Source of the DNA: an uncultured Actinomycetes bacterium
GTDB lineage: Bacteria > Actinomycetota > Acidimicrobiia > Acidimicrobiales > Ilumatobacteraceae
Assembly (NCBI GenBank): GCA_903872155.1
Contig: CAIQJP010000042.1
Coordinates: forward strand, 19,028-83,027
Reading direction: 5' to 3'
DNA: 64,000 nucleotides
Part shown: positions 1 to 8,949 of the stretch, piece by piece
How positions within the stretch are numbered: position 1 is the stretch's first letter
Layout: the number at the start of each line of letters is the position of its first letter
Program-made: the position numbers and the translations under genes
The notes under the pieces: model-generated
The model's database searches: none
The model's input: the letters and a program-made list of their open reading frames with translations, nothing else
Told to the model about the DNA's origin: nothing

Positions 1-216
1 GCTGCGATGAAAGTCGCTGAAAGTATCGCTGACAAACACCCCACTGTTATTCGTGCCGCCAAAGAAAGTTTGAACGGCATTGACCTCTGGGATGTCAAGC
101 GGAGCTACCGCTTTGAACAAGGTTTCACTTTTGAACTCAATCTGACTGGTGTCGCTGACGAATTGCGTGATGATTTCGCGGGCACCGACAAAAAGAATAA
201 GAAAGATGGCAAGTGA
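1..216 (+). CDS. echA20: EchA20-like enoyl-CoA hydratase/hydrolase, C-terminal fragment
   Basis: The reading frame is open from the first base, so only the last 71 codons are present and the true start lies upstream of the window. The visible part has the helical C-terminal end of the crotonase fold (VIRAAKESLNGIDLWD, then a charged Lys-rich tail). The assignment rests mainly on position: it sits directly upstream of ipdA, ipdB and ipdC, as echA20 does in Mycobacterium tuberculosis (Rv3550-Rv3553). EchA20 is known to open a ring of a CoA-linked bicyclic intermediate left from steroid rings C and D. The fragment alone could be any crotonase. It ends one base before the most likely ipdA start. 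Confidence 0.7.
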   Translation, partial: AAMKVAESIADKHPTVIRAAKESLNGIDLWDVKRSYRFEQGFTFELNLTGVADELRDDFAGTDKKNKKDGK

Positions 217-217
217 A

Positions 218-1120
218 ATGAGCGAGCCACGTAACAAAATCATCACCGAGGATCAAGCAATCTCCACACTCCGCAGTGGAATGACGCTCGGCATCGGTGG
301 TTGGGGTAGTCGACGCAAACCGATGAGTTTGGTGCGTTCACTTCTTCGTTCAGACATCACCGATCTCACTGTTGTTTCGTACGGCGGTCCCGATGTGGGC
401 TTGTTATGTGCAGCCGGAAAAGTCAAGAAACTGATTTACGCGTTCGTTTCACTTGACTCGATTCCGCTCGAACCTCACTTCCGTTTAGCACGTCAGAACG
501 CAACGATTCCCGAGCCAACCGAATGGGACGAAGGAATGTTGCAGTGGGCTTTGTTTGCTGGTTCATTACGTCTGCCGTTCTTGCCCACCCGTGCAGGTCT
601 GGGAAGCGGAGTGATGGATGTCAATCCATCGCTCAAGACCGTGAATTCGCCGTATGCCGATGGCGAAGAGTTACTTGCGGTTCCAGCGATTCGTCTCGAT
701 GCTGCATTCGTACACATGAACCGTTCAGATGCTCGCGGTAACGCGCAGTATCTCGGACCTGATGTGTACTTTGACGATTTGTTTTTGGCTGCCTGCGAAC
801 CTGGTCGACGATTCGTCAGTGCAGAAAAGATCATTCCGACTGAAGATCTTTTGAAAGAAGGAACCTTCCACACTCTCAAGATCAACCGCTCAATGGTTGA
901 TGGTGTTATTCACGCACCGAACGGCGCTCACTTCACCACGTGCGAACCCGACTACGGCCGCGATGAATCCTTCCAAAAGGCTTATGTTGATGCCGCTCGT
1001 GACTCTGAGGCGTGGAAAGCATTTAGTGATCGCTTCTTGTCTGGCGATGAAGCCAACTATCAATCACAAGTTGTTGCATGGCGTGAAGAGGTCAAAGCAG
1101 CCAAGGAGGCCGCAAAATGA
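218..1120 (+). CDS. ipdA: IpdA, alpha subunit of the steroid ring-cleaving hydrolase (CoA-transferase fold)
   Basis: Three hundred residues in the CoA-transferase family I fold. IpdAB opens the last carbocyclic ring of the cholesterol-derived intermediate COCHEA-CoA in the cytoplasm. Stretches such as SGMTLGIGGWGSRRKPMS, SYGGPDVGLLCAAGKVKK and AHFTTCEPDYGRDESFQ agree closely with my recollection of mycobacterial IpdA. The length fits (about 292 residues there). The ATG at 218 is preferred because it follows the echA20 stop directly; an in-frame ATG at 206, preceded by AAGAAAG, would add four residues. The end overlaps the ipdB start by four bases (ATGA), so the subunits are translationally coupled. 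Confidence 0.93.
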   Translation: MSEPRNKIITEDQAISTLRSGMTLGIGGWGSRRKPMSLVRSLLRSDITDLTVVSYGGPDVGLLCAAGKVKKLIYAFVSLDSIPLEPHFRLARQNATIPEPTEWDEGMLQWALFAGSLRLPFLPTRAGLGSGVMDVNPSLKTVNSPYADGEELLAVPAIRLDAAFVHMNRSDARGNAQYLGPDVYFDDLFLAACEPGRRFVSAEKIIPTEDLLKEGTFHTLKINRSMVDGVIHAPNGAHFTTCEPDYGRDESFQKAYVDAARDSEAWKAFSDRFLSGDEANYQSQVVAWREEVKAAKEAAK

Positions 1121-1872
1121 GCGATTCAGTCGCACTCGCTGATGTCATTGCTGTTGCGTGCGCCGAAGCATGGCGCGGCGACGGAGAAATTTTCGCATCG
1201 GGCATGGGAGTCATGCAGATGCTCGGGGCGCGCGTTGCGCGAGCCACATTCGAACCTGATCTGATGATCAGCGACGGAGAAGCGTTTTATGTCTCGGGTG
1301 ATTTGCCAATTGGCGGAACCCAAAAGCTTGTTGAAGGATGGATTCCATTCCGCAGTGTGTTTGACACGCTTGCTGGTGGACGTCGCCACGTGATGATGGG
1401 CGCGAGCCAAATCGATCGCTATGGCAACAGCAATATCGCCAACATCGGCCCATGGGCCAAGCCCAAGTCGCAATTGCTCGGTGTTCGTGGTGGGCCGGGT
1501 AACACCGTCAACAACGCAACGAGTTTCTTCATTCCGAAACACCAAACATCGGTCTTCGTACCAAACGTCGACATGGTGAGTGGTGTTGGCTACGACCGCG
1601 CCAAGAAGGTCGGCGGCTTCATTGCCAAGCGCCACGAACTTCGCCGTGTTGTCACCAATCTTGCCGTGCTGGATTTCAATTCACCCGACAACTCAATGCG
1701 GCTCGTCAGCGTGCACCCAGGAGTCAGCGTCGACGATGTTGTTGCAAACACTGGATTTGAATTAGTGATTCCAGCAAATGTTCCAGTGAGTCGTCCACCA
1801 ACAGCCGAAGAGAGTGCTGCGATCGAAACCATCGATCCCAAGGGTCTACGTCATCGAGAGATTCCCACATGA
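1117..1872 (+). CDS. ipdB: IpdB, beta subunit of the steroid ring-cleaving hydrolase
   Basis: A 251-residue CoA-transferase beta-type subunit, the size of mycobacterial IpdB (about 250). It starts with an ATGA overlap with ipdA and ends with an ATGA overlap with ipdC. Visible features are the substrate-loop region around GVRGGPGNTVNNATSFFIPK, the segment HVMMGASQIDRYGNSN, and the C-terminal VHPGVSVDDVVANTGFEL typical of this fold. Together with IpdA it should form the heteromeric hydrolase acting on the ring-opened steroid remnant. Order and overlaps leave little doubt that it is the IpdA partner rather than a general acetate CoA-transferase subunit. Confidence 0.93.
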   Translation: MSDSVALADVIAVACAEAWRGDGEIFASGMGVMQMLGARVARATFEPDLMISDGEAFYVSGDLPIGGTQKLVEGWIPFRSVFDTLAGGRRHVMMGASQIDRYGNSNIANIGPWAKPKSQLLGVRGGPGNTVNNATSFFIPKHQTSVFVPNVDMVSGVGYDRAKKVGGFIAKRHELRRVVTNLAVLDFNSPDNSMRLVSVHPGVSVDDVVANTGFELVIPANVPVSRPPTAEESAAIETIDPKGLRHREIPT

Positions 1873-2948
1873 GCGTGACACCACTCCCCCGACTACAAAC
1901 TTCGCTCTGTGATTTAGTTGGCGTCAAGTATCCCATCGTGCAAACAGGTATGGGATGGGTCGCTGGACCAAAGCTTGTCAGTGCTACTGCGAACGCAGGT
2001 GCTCTTGGCATTTTGGCCAGCGCCACCATGGACTTTGACCAATTGAAAACATCAATTGCCGAAGTGAAAAGCCGCACAACCAAACCATTTGGTGTCAACT
2101 TGCGCGCCGATTCGGCAGACGTCAAAGATCGCATCAGTTTGATGATTGATGAAGGCATCAAAGTTGCCAGCTTTGCTCAAGCGCCAAAGCCTGATTTGAT
2201 CTCTCGCCTCAAAGACGCCGGTGTCGTGGTGATTCCTTCAATTGGAGCAAAGCGTCACGCCGAAAAAGTTCTTGAGTGGGGTGTTGATGCTGTTCTCGTT
2301 CAAGGTGGCGAAGGTGGCGGACACACTGGCGCAGTTCCCACCTCAGTTTTGTTACCACAAGTTGTTGATGCTGTAGCAGGACGCGTTCCGGTCATCGCTG
2401 CCGGCGGATTCTTTGACGGTCGTGGCCTTATTGCTGCTCTTGCCTATGGTGCTTCGGGTATTGCGATGGGTACACGCTTCTTGCTCACGAGTGATTCATC
2501 GGTGCCACAAGCAGTGAAGGACTATTACATTTCGAAGGGCGTTCTCGACACAGTTGTGTCAGTTCAAGTTGATGGAGTTCCGCACCGTGTCTTGCGTACC
2601 GAACTAGTTGATCAACTTGAAAGTGGCCGAGGAAAGTTCTTGGCACTGCCTCGCGCTGGAATCAACGCATTGAAGTTCCGCAAGATGACTGGAGCCAAAC
2701 TTCGCGACATGATGCGTGAGGGTATGGAAATGAAGAAGTCAATGGACTTGTCGTATTCACAGATGGTCATGGCTGCCAACACTCCGATGCTCTTGAAGAC
2801 TTCTCTTGTTGACGGGAAAACCGAATCTGGCGTGATGGCAAGTGGACAAGTCGTCGGCATTATTGACGATTTGCCAAGTTGCGCCGATCTCATTGATCGC
2901 ATCATCACCGAAGCCAACGCCGTTTTGGCCGATCTCACCCGTTCATAA
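1869..2948 (+). CDS. ipdC: IpdC-like flavin-dependent oxidoreductase (nitronate monooxygenase fold)
   Basis: A 359-residue TIM-barrel flavoprotein of the 2-nitropropane dioxygenase family. Family marks visible in order are PIVQTGMGWVAGPKL near the N-terminus, VLVQGGEGGGHTGAVPTS (FMN phosphate region, about residues 146-163) and PVIAAGGFFDGRG followed by GASGIAMGTRFLLT. IpdC in mycobacteria and rhodococci is the flavoprotein of the steroid ring C/D pathway and is proposed to oxidise a hydroxylated bicyclic CoA thioester before ring opening. Its ATGA overlap with ipdB supports that role here over nitronate detoxification. About 30 bases separate it from the next gene. Confidence 0.88.
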   Translation: MSVTPLPRLQTSLCDLVGVKYPIVQTGMGWVAGPKLVSATANAGALGILASATMDFDQLKTSIAEVKSRTTKPFGVNLRADSADVKDRISLMIDEGIKVASFAQAPKPDLISRLKDAGVVVIPSIGAKRHAEKVLEWGVDAVLVQGGEGGGHTGAVPTSVLLPQVVDAVAGRVPVIAAGGFFDGRGLIAALAYGASGIAMGTRFLLTSDSSVPQAVKDYYISKGVLDTVVSVQVDGVPHRVLRTELVDQLESGRGKFLALPRAGINALKFRKMTGAKLRDMMREGMEMKKSMDLSYSQMVMAANTPMLLKTSLVDGKTESGVMASGQVVGIIDDLPSCADLIDRIITEANAVLADLTRS

Positions 2949-2977
2949 CTCAATTTCATAGTTCATAAGGAATAGCA

Positions 2978-3439
2978 ATGGCAGTTACAACTCTTCACGG
3001 CCCCGATGATGTGCGTAGTCACCTCGGCGAACATCTTGGATACAGCGAGTGGATGACCATCGATCAAGATCGCGTGAATCTGTTTGCTGAAGCCACCGGC
3101 GATCACCAATGGATTCATGTTGATCCTGAACGCGCTGCCAAGGGTCCGTTCGGCGCACCAATTGCCCATGGTTACCTGACCCTTTCAATTTCAAATTTGT
3201 TCTTGCCTGAAATTGTTGAGGTGCAAGGATTTTCTGCTGGCGTGAACTACGGAACTGACAAAGTTCGTTTTCCCTCACCAGTAAAAGTTGGTTCGCGAAT
3301 TCGTGGCGGTGCCGAGCTCACTTCAGTGACCGAAGTGAAAGGTGGACTACAAACCACCATCGTGATCACTATTGAAATTGAAGGATCCAATAAGCCAGCG
3401 TGTGTCATTGAATCAATCAGCCGTTGGCTGACTGACTGA
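2978..3439 (+). CDS. MaoC-family (R)-specific enoyl-CoA hydratase
   Basis: A 153-residue single hotdog domain with the hydratase-2 signature: FAEATGDHQWIHVDPERA carries the catalytic Asp and His, followed by GAPIAHGYLTLSI. It probably adds water to a 2-enoyl-CoA, and by position to an intermediate of the ring C/D remnant or propionate side chain. The ATG follows AAGGAATAGCA, an acceptable ribosome binding site. The length matches stand-alone NodN/MaoC hydratases such as mycobacterial HtdZ. Substrate cannot be read from the sequence. Confidence 0.85.
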   Translation: MAVTTLHGPDDVRSHLGEHLGYSEWMTIDQDRVNLFAEATGDHQWIHVDPERAAKGPFGAPIAHGYLTLSISNLFLPEIVEVQGFSAGVNYGTDKVRFPSPVKVGSRIRGGAELTSVTEVKGGLQTTIVITIEIEGSNKPACVIESISRWLTD

Positions 3440-3475
3440 ATCTTTAGAACTACTTACTTACAAATTGGGGGAACC

Positions 3476-4282
3476 ATGTCCGTTCTTGCTCGTTACAACA
3501 TGTCTGGAAAAGTTGCATTGCTATCTGGTGCAGGTCGCGGCATTGGTGCAGCCAGTGCTTTGGCGTTAGCCGAAGCCGGTGCCGATATTGCAGTCATGGC
3601 CCGCAGCGTTGATCAACTCGAAAATGTTGCCTCCCAAGCGCGAGCAATGGGTCGACGAGCCATCGTTGTTCCCTGCGACGCCAACAAGGCAGACGAAGTT
3701 TCCGCAGCAGTACAACGTACTGTTGATGAACTTGGGCGCATTGACACAGTCATCAGCGTGGTCGGCGGCTCGATGCCCCAACCGTTCATGAACACCAGCG
3801 ATAAAGACTTACGAAATTCGTTTGAAAACAACGTGATCAATGGTCTACGTCTTGTTCGTGAATGCGTTCCTCACTTGCTGACTGCTGGCAATGGAGTCGT
3901 CGGTGCGAGCTCGGTCGTCATGGTGTCAAGCGCGATTGGCCATGTCGTGGGCCGTGGTTATGTCGCATACGGTTCAGCAAAAGCAGCGCTCGATCACGCT
4001 GTTGAATTGATGGCAGCCGACCTCAACCCAAAGATCCGCGTCAATGCTGTTGCACCTGGCGCGATCTTGACTGAGGCTCTCGAGATTGTGGCATCTAATC
4101 CCGAGTTGCGATCAATGATTGAAAATGCCACACCTATCCGTCGTCTCGGAGAACCCGACGACATCGCGGCAGCTGTTTTGTATTTGGCATCACAAGCTTC
4201 GAGTTACGTCACTGGCCAAATCATTGCTGTCGATGGTGGCATCACCACAACCAATTTCAATTTCCCAATCGCCGATCTGTGA
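3476..4282 (+). CDS. SDR-family dehydrogenase/reductase in the ipd operon
   Basis: A classical short-chain dehydrogenase of 268 residues. The cofactor motif reads SGAGRGIG (residues 17-24, Ser in place of the usual Thr), the active-site Ser lies in VMVSSAIG, and the Tyr/Lys pair is YGSAK. The end AVDGGITTT is typical. A strong GGGGGA ribosome binding site precedes the ATG. In this position it could do the job of IpdF, the hydroxy/keto reductase on HIP-CoA, or another 3-hydroxyacyl-CoA oxidation; the sequence does not decide. Its stop overlaps the GTG start of the next gene (GTGA). Confidence 0.85.
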   Translation: MSVLARYNMSGKVALLSGAGRGIGAASALALAEAGADIAVMARSVDQLENVASQARAMGRRAIVVPCDANKADEVSAAVQRTVDELGRIDTVISVVGGSMPQPFMNTSDKDLRNSFENNVINGLRLVRECVPHLLTAGNGVVGASSVVMVSSAIGHVVGRGYVAYGSAKAALDHAVELMAADLNPKIRVNAVAPGAILTEALEIVASNPELRSMIENATPIRRLGEPDDIAAAVLYLASQASSYVTGQIIAVDGGITTTNFNFPIADL

Positions 4283-5556
4283 GTTCAGAGCAGACACATT
4301 CGTCCCCACCTAAACGGCATGGGTCATTAGGCGCATTGCGCCATCGTGACTTTGCCTATTTCTGGACAGCTGCTGCAATTTCAAATGCCGGCGGCTGGAT
4401 GCAAGTTGTCGCTGTACCCGCGCTGCTCTACGACATGACGAACAGTTCAACCTGGCTTGGTGTTTCATCAATGGCTGGCCTCTTGCCCGCAGTTTTCTTA
4501 ACTCCATATGCCGGAGTGTTGTCTGACCGAATGAGTCGTCGCAAGATATTGATGATTACTCAGACCGTACAGATGATGTGTGCATTTACGTTATGGGGTC
4601 TGTATCTCGCAGGGTCAATCAGTCCGGGACTCATTGTTTCCATTGCACTTGTCGGTGGCCTTGCAACTGGCTTTCAAACTGCCGCTTGGCAGAGTTTTGT
4701 GCCGTTGCTCGTTCCACCCGAGGAATTGCTGGATGCCGTCAAGTTGAATTCAGTGCAATTCACCTTGGCACGGGCGATCGGGCCTGGTTTTGCCGGACTT
4801 GTTGTCAGCACACTTGGCACAGGAGCAGCAATCTTTATCAACGCCATCACCTTCTTGTTAGTGATCGGCGCACTTGCGTTATCGCGGCCTCGACAGATCA
4901 TCTCGGCCGCAAGTCAGGGGAAGGTTTCTGACGTCATCAAAGCAGGCGGGTCTTTCGTCTGGCGCCATCGACCGTTGCGACTCGTTGTCTTTCTTGCGTT
5001 CATCACGTCAATGTGTGGTCAGTCGTTGCAACACATCGCTCCAGCAATCGCCAATCGCATTTTTGATCGTCCATCAACAGATAATGCTGGATTACTCGTT
5101 GCGCTTGGACTCGGCGCGCTCACATCATCACTCTTCTCGGTTGCCCTTGGCGACCATTTGAAACGTTCGACCCGAGTTGTGGTCGCCTTGATTCTGTTCA
5201 CCATTAGTACGGCGATGATTCCGATGACATCAATTTATTGGGTTGGACTACTTGCGTATTTCATCAGTGGTTTGGCGCACCTTCAATCGGCGGTCGCTCT
5301 CAATACCTTGATTCAAGGAACTGTCCCCGATCACTTGAGGGGTCGAACCATGAGTTTCTACGTCCTCGGAATTTTGGCGGGCATTCCGCTGGGGGCATTT
5401 ATCCTCGGTCGATTAGGCGACATCTTCACAATGCGTGGCGCGGTTTTCGCTGATGCCGCAGTTCTATTTGCTGTCGTTGTGTTGCTTGTCTCACGAGGTT
5501 GGTTGAACGACCTCAACACGACCAAGATTGACGACGTGGAAGTGACATCGCTATGA
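4279..5556 (+). CDS. MFS transporter, DHA3/EntS-like
   Basis: A 425-residue major facilitator protein with about 12 hydrophobic segments. The loop 2-3 signature is visible as GVLSDRMSRRKILM, and RGRTMSFYVLGI lies in the second half. The start is GTG at 4279, overlapping the SDR stop by four bases, and the end overlaps the thioesterase ATG by four bases, so it is embedded in the steroid operon. Direction of transport is unknown. EntS-type members usually export, so it may expel steroid-derived acids, although uptake is possible. The coupling makes a pathway-related substrate likely. Confidence 0.85.
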   Translation: MSSEQTHSSPPKRHGSLGALRHRDFAYFWTAAAISNAGGWMQVVAVPALLYDMTNSSTWLGVSSMAGLLPAVFLTPYAGVLSDRMSRRKILMITQTVQMMCAFTLWGLYLAGSISPGLIVSIALVGGLATGFQTAAWQSFVPLLVPPEELLDAVKLNSVQFTLARAIGPGFAGLVVSTLGTGAAIFINAITFLLVIGALALSRPRQIISAASQGKVSDVIKAGGSFVWRHRPLRLVVFLAFITSMCGQSLQHIAPAIANRIFDRPSTDNAGLLVALGLGALTSSLFSVALGDHLKRSTRVVVALILFTISTAMIPMTSIYWVGLLAYFISGLAHLQSAVALNTLIQGTVPDHLRGRTMSFYVLGILAGIPLGAFILGRLGDIFTMRGAVFADAAVLFAVVVLLVSRGWLNDLNTTKIDDVEVTSL

Positions 5557-6188
5557 AGTACCCCGAAGGTCTTGACCCGACATTTGATGAAGCCCGGGTT
5601 CGCCTCGGTAGCGCAGTTCGCCGCCTCGGTCATGCAGTGATCGGACGTGAAGTCGACATTGATTCGATGGAAGCAACGATTCAGGCACTCAATGGTCTCA
5701 GTGATCAATTCGAACAAGGCATCGCTCGCACACGAGAGTTTTCACAGTTTTCTACGGCACATGACAACGAGGTTCCCGATAATTCGCGACTCACGAGCCA
5801 CATCACCCGACCAGGTTCTGGACCAGGCAGCCCGCACGGACTTGAAATGCAAGTTCACCGACGTGGTGAGCGAATTGAGGCAACTTTTATAATCGGCTCA
5901 TCATTCGAAGGTGCACCGTCTCGAAGCCATGGAGGCATTGTTGCCCTCGCCTTTGACGATGCCATGGGCTTCATGTTGAATCTGCTCAAGACCGTGGCGT
6001 ACACCGGGCAATTGACAATCAATTACAAGGCGCCCACCCCGCTGCACGTCCCCCTGGTCATTCATGCCTGGCTTGGTCAACGTGACGGACGCAAGATTTT
6101 CCTTGAGGCAGAACTACGTGAGGACCAGCCAGACGCCTCAATCATTGCCACAGCAAGCGCACTTTTCATTGCGATCAACGCCTACTAG
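5553..6188 (+). CDS. Hotdog-fold acyl-CoA thioesterase (PaaI/THEM4-like)
   Basis: A 211-residue protein with a helical N-terminal region (about residues 1-95) and a C-terminal hotdog domain. The thioesterase core is seen at SRSHGGIVALAFDDAMG, followed by GQLTINYKAPTPLHVPL, the usual beta-strand pattern. It probably hydrolyses acyl-CoA thioesters, perhaps releasing CoA from stalled steroid intermediates. It is the last gene of the operon, coupled by ATGA to the MFS gene, which suggests hydrolysis and export could act together. This last point is inference. Confidence 0.8.
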   Translation: MKYPEGLDPTFDEARVRLGSAVRRLGHAVIGREVDIDSMEATIQALNGLSDQFEQGIARTREFSQFSTAHDNEVPDNSRLTSHITRPGSGPGSPHGLEMQVHRRGERIEATFIIGSSFEGAPSRSHGGIVALAFDDAMGFMLNLLKTVAYTGQLTINYKAPTPLHVPLVIHAWLGQRDGRKIFLEAELREDQPDASIIATASALFIAINAY

Positions 6189-6256
6189 TCACCATCTGAC
6201 ACACTGTTATCAGGAGTGAGCAGAGGGGTCTGCCCACATCTATCTAGGGGGAACTC

Positions 6257-7414
6257 ATGACCGTGACAAATTCTGATCAGGCCACCAGCGATCGCTTTCC
6301 ACGTGAACTCGTCCGTCGCTTGCTTGACAACTACCGTGGCAAAACTCTTGATCATGCTCCAGGTTCGATGACCGAGCCAGCAACAGTTTTCACCGACCCT
6401 GCTCGTTTCCAAAAAGAACTTGATGTTCTGTTTCGTGGTGGTGCCCACATCATTGGTTGGACCGGCGAGCTTCCCAAACCCGGAACCTTTATCACCAAGA
6501 ATGTCGCTGGTCATCCTGTGCTCGTCACTCGCGCCGACGATGGTGTGTTACGCGCGTTCCGCAATGCGTGCACCCACCGCGGCGCTCAGGTAGCCGATGG
6601 CTGTGGTGAAGCACGTCGATTGACTTGTCCGTATCACGCGTGGTCGTTTGAACTCAACGGTGATGTTGCTGGCCAACCCCAGGCGTACGCCTTTAGTGAT
6701 ATTGAAAAGAGCACGCTCGGACTTCAGCCGTTGCCCATTGCTGACGTCGCGGGATTAATCGCGGTCGGACTCAGCGATGACGTTGATCCTGTTGCCGCGT
6801 TCGCCGATATTGAGCCCCAGTTGCGTTGGTGTGGTTATGAGACTCACGAAATTGTCTGCCAACACACCTGGACACTCAAAGCCAACTGGAAAATCGCTTT
6901 TGATGTGAACCTCGAGTCATATCACGTTGACTATTTGCATCGTGAGACATTGTCGAACTTGGTTTTACACAATCCTATTTACGACAGTTTCGGCAAACAT
7001 GCTCGTTGGGGCTTTCCCACCACCGGAACTGAAAAGGTTGTTGACCTGCCCGAAGAACATTGGCCACCAACAATGCCAGTCAGCATCATTCACACATTGT
7101 TCCCCAGTGTTGTTTTGCTTGAAACTCCGGTGAGCTGTCAGATGTTCCGCGTTTATCCCGGACGCAACGTCAATGAATGCACTGTCGATCTCACTGAAGC
7201 TTCACTGAAACCCATCGCCAATGAAGAAGATCGTGAAGCCCGTAAGCGCGGTGCAGATTTCGCAGCACTTGTCGTGGGTACCGAAGACTTCCCTGCCGCC
7301 GAACAGTGTCAGCGTGGCGCAGAAATTGGTCTCACTAACTTCAACTTTGGTAGTAATGAACCAATGCTGCAACACTGGCATCGCGCTTGGCAGCACGCTC
7401 TCGACAACGCATAA
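6257..7414 (+). CDS. Rieske non-heme iron oxygenase, alpha subunit
   Basis: A 385-residue oxygenase. The Rieske [2Fe-2S] ligands are visible as CTHRG and CPYHAW, about 18 residues apart. The mononuclear iron site is in NLESYHVDYLHRE (two His), with an acidic ligand expected near the C-terminal GTEDFPAAE. It should hydroxylate or dihydroxylate an aromatic or other ring, using electrons from a reductase not encoded here. A strong AGGGGGA site precedes the ATG. It was considered as KshA (3-ketosteroid 9-alpha-hydroxylase) because of the neighbours, but the N-terminal domain reads more like ring-hydroxylating dioxygenase alpha subunits. The acyl-CoA ligase follows after 19 bases. Confidence 0.88.
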   Translation: MTVTNSDQATSDRFPRELVRRLLDNYRGKTLDHAPGSMTEPATVFTDPARFQKELDVLFRGGAHIIGWTGELPKPGTFITKNVAGHPVLVTRADDGVLRAFRNACTHRGAQVADGCGEARRLTCPYHAWSFELNGDVAGQPQAYAFSDIEKSTLGLQPLPIADVAGLIAVGLSDDVDPVAAFADIEPQLRWCGYETHEIVCQHTWTLKANWKIAFDVNLESYHVDYLHRETLSNLVLHNPIYDSFGKHARWGFPTTGTEKVVDLPEEHWPPTMPVSIIHTLFPSVVLLETPVSCQMFRVYPGRNVNECTVDLTEASLKPIANEEDREARKRGADFAALVVGTEDFPAAEQCQRGAEIGLTNFNFGSNEPMLQHWHRAWQHALDNA

Positions 7415-7433
7415 CTTCTACGAAAGTCACTTC

Positions 7434-8876
7434 ATGAATACACCAAACGTTATTTCAATTATGCAGGCGCTCGCCGACAAGGCCGCCGAAAACCCGAATC
7501 GCACCGCAATTACTTGCGGTGATGAATCAGTAACTCGTGCAGAGCTTGAATCACGAACAAATCGCTTGGCCCGCGCCTACGCCGAACGCGGTGTTTCATT
7601 CGGCAGTTTTGTCACGGTCGCTTTACCAAACTCGGTTGAGTTTTACGAAGCATGTATTGCTGCATGGAAGCTTGGGGCGATTCCACAACCAGTGAGTTAC
7701 CGTTTGCCAAACCGCGAGCGCGAAGCCATCGTTGAACTTGCCGATTCGGCGCTTGTCGTTGGTGCCGAGCAATCGGCCCATCCTGGCCGTGCCACATTGC
7801 CCGCACACTTTGACGCATCGGATTACGATGATTCACCTTTACCTGATGTGACGTCGCCCGCCATGAAGGCACCAACGTCTGGAGGTTCAACTGGACGACC
7901 CAAATTGATTGTTGCTGGTGATCCTGGCATCGTCAGCGTGGGTGCACCCGGCATGGGCCAGCGCGTCGACGGAGTGGTGTGCATTCCTGGACCGCTGTAT
8001 CACAACGCTCCGTTTTCGTTTGGTGCTGGTTCATTGTTCCATGGCAACCATTTAGTTCTCTTGCCGCAATTCGATGCCGAAGCAACATTGGCTGCAGTTG
8101 ACAAGCACAGTGCCGATTGGATTTTGTTTGTTCCAACCATGATGTCGCGCATTTCGCGTTTGCCTGAAGATGTGAAGAACAAGTACGACCTCTCGTCGCT
8201 TTCAACTGTTTGGCATATGGCAGCGCCCTGCCCGCCATGGTTAAAAGAAGAATGGTGCAACTGGCTTGGCGGCGAAAAAATCATGGAGCTCTATGCCGGA
8301 ACCGAAGCGCAGGCCGTCACCATTATTCGCGGCGATGAATGGTTGGCTCACCGCGGGTCAGTTGGCCGTTGCGTGACTGGTGAAATGAAAGTTCTCGATT
8401 CAGAGACGTACGAAGAACTTCCTCGCGGAACCATTGGCGAAATTTTCATGCGCAATACCCGAGTGACGTACAAGTACCTCGGAGCCGAGGCTCGTAAATC
8501 TCCAGACGGCTGGGAAAGTCTCGGAGACATCGGCAAGATTGACGAAGAGGGCTACATCTATCTCACCGATCGTCGTGGAGACATGATCTTGTCGGGTGGG
8601 GCCAACATCTATCCAGCAGAAGTTGAGGTCGCCTTGAGCGAACATCCCGATGTGGTGTCTTCGGCAGTTATTGGTTTGCCCGACGAAGATTTGGGCAACC
8701 GGATTCATGCACTTGTGCAGGTGTCGAAGCCGATTAATGAAGATGAGTTGCGTACTTTCTTGAGCGAACGCCTCGTTCGTTACAAGGTTCCGCGCACATT
8801 TGAGTTCACAAGCGATGCTGTACGCGATGACGCTGGCAAGGTACGCCGCTCAGCATTGCGCGACGAACGCTCGTAG
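7434..8876 (+). CDS. AMP-forming acyl-CoA synthetase
   Basis: A 480-residue adenylate-forming enzyme. The P-loop-like motif is SGGSTGRPKL, the A5 region is MELYAGTEAQ, the hinge is GDIGKIDEEGYIYLTDRRGD, and the catalytic C-terminal Lys is in DDAGKVRRSA. The frame is open back to 7221, but that part overlaps the Rieske gene; the ATG at 7434 matches the usual family N-terminus. It activates a carboxylic acid to its CoA thioester via the acyl-AMP. The length and the A5 region resemble bile-acid or aromatic acid CoA ligases more than long-chain FadD enzymes. Substrate unassigned; likely the same operon as the Rieske gene. Confidence 0.88.
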   Translation: MNTPNVISIMQALADKAAENPNRTAITCGDESVTRAELESRTNRLARAYAERGVSFGSFVTVALPNSVEFYEACIAAWKLGAIPQPVSYRLPNREREAIVELADSALVVGAEQSAHPGRATLPAHFDASDYDDSPLPDVTSPAMKAPTSGGSTGRPKLIVAGDPGIVSVGAPGMGQRVDGVVCIPGPLYHNAPFSFGAGSLFHGNHLVLLPQFDAEATLAAVDKHSADWILFVPTMMSRISRLPEDVKNKYDLSSLSTVWHMAAPCPPWLKEEWCNWLGGEKIMELYAGTEAQAVTIIRGDEWLAHRGSVGRCVTGEMKVLDSETYEELPRGTIGEIFMRNTRVTYKYLGAEARKSPDGWESLGDIGKIDEEGYIYLTDRRGDMILSGGANIYPAEVEVALSEHPDVVSSAVIGLPDEDLGNRIHALVQVSKPINEDELRTFLSERLVRYKVPRTFEFTSDAVRDDAGKVRRSALRDERS

Positions 8877-8929
8877 GACCAAATCATTTCATTACACCGT
8901 TTGTTATTAGTATAAATGTGACGTTGATT

Positions 8930-8949
8930 TAGATGCTTAAATGCATCTA
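8930..8949. promoter_or_regulatory. Perfect 7-bp dyad at the start of the repeat-protein gene
   Basis: TAGATGC, six bases, GCATCTA. The right arm ends on the first base of the ATG at 8949. The stretch just upstream contains a TATAAA box at 8911-8916, a possible -10 element. No clear ribosome binding site precedes the ATG. The dyad could be an operator or a hairpin controlling translation of the secreted protein. Short palindromes also occur by chance. Confidence 0.35.

Noticed and set aside
6257..7414. KshA (3-ketosteroid 9-alpha-hydroxylase) as identity of the Rieske gene
   Set aside because: Neighbours are suggestive, but the region around the Rieske ligands reads like general ring-hydroxylating oxygenases.
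7221..7433. Upstream part of the acyl-CoA ligase frame
   Set aside because: It lies inside the Rieske gene in another frame and does not resemble ligase N-termini.
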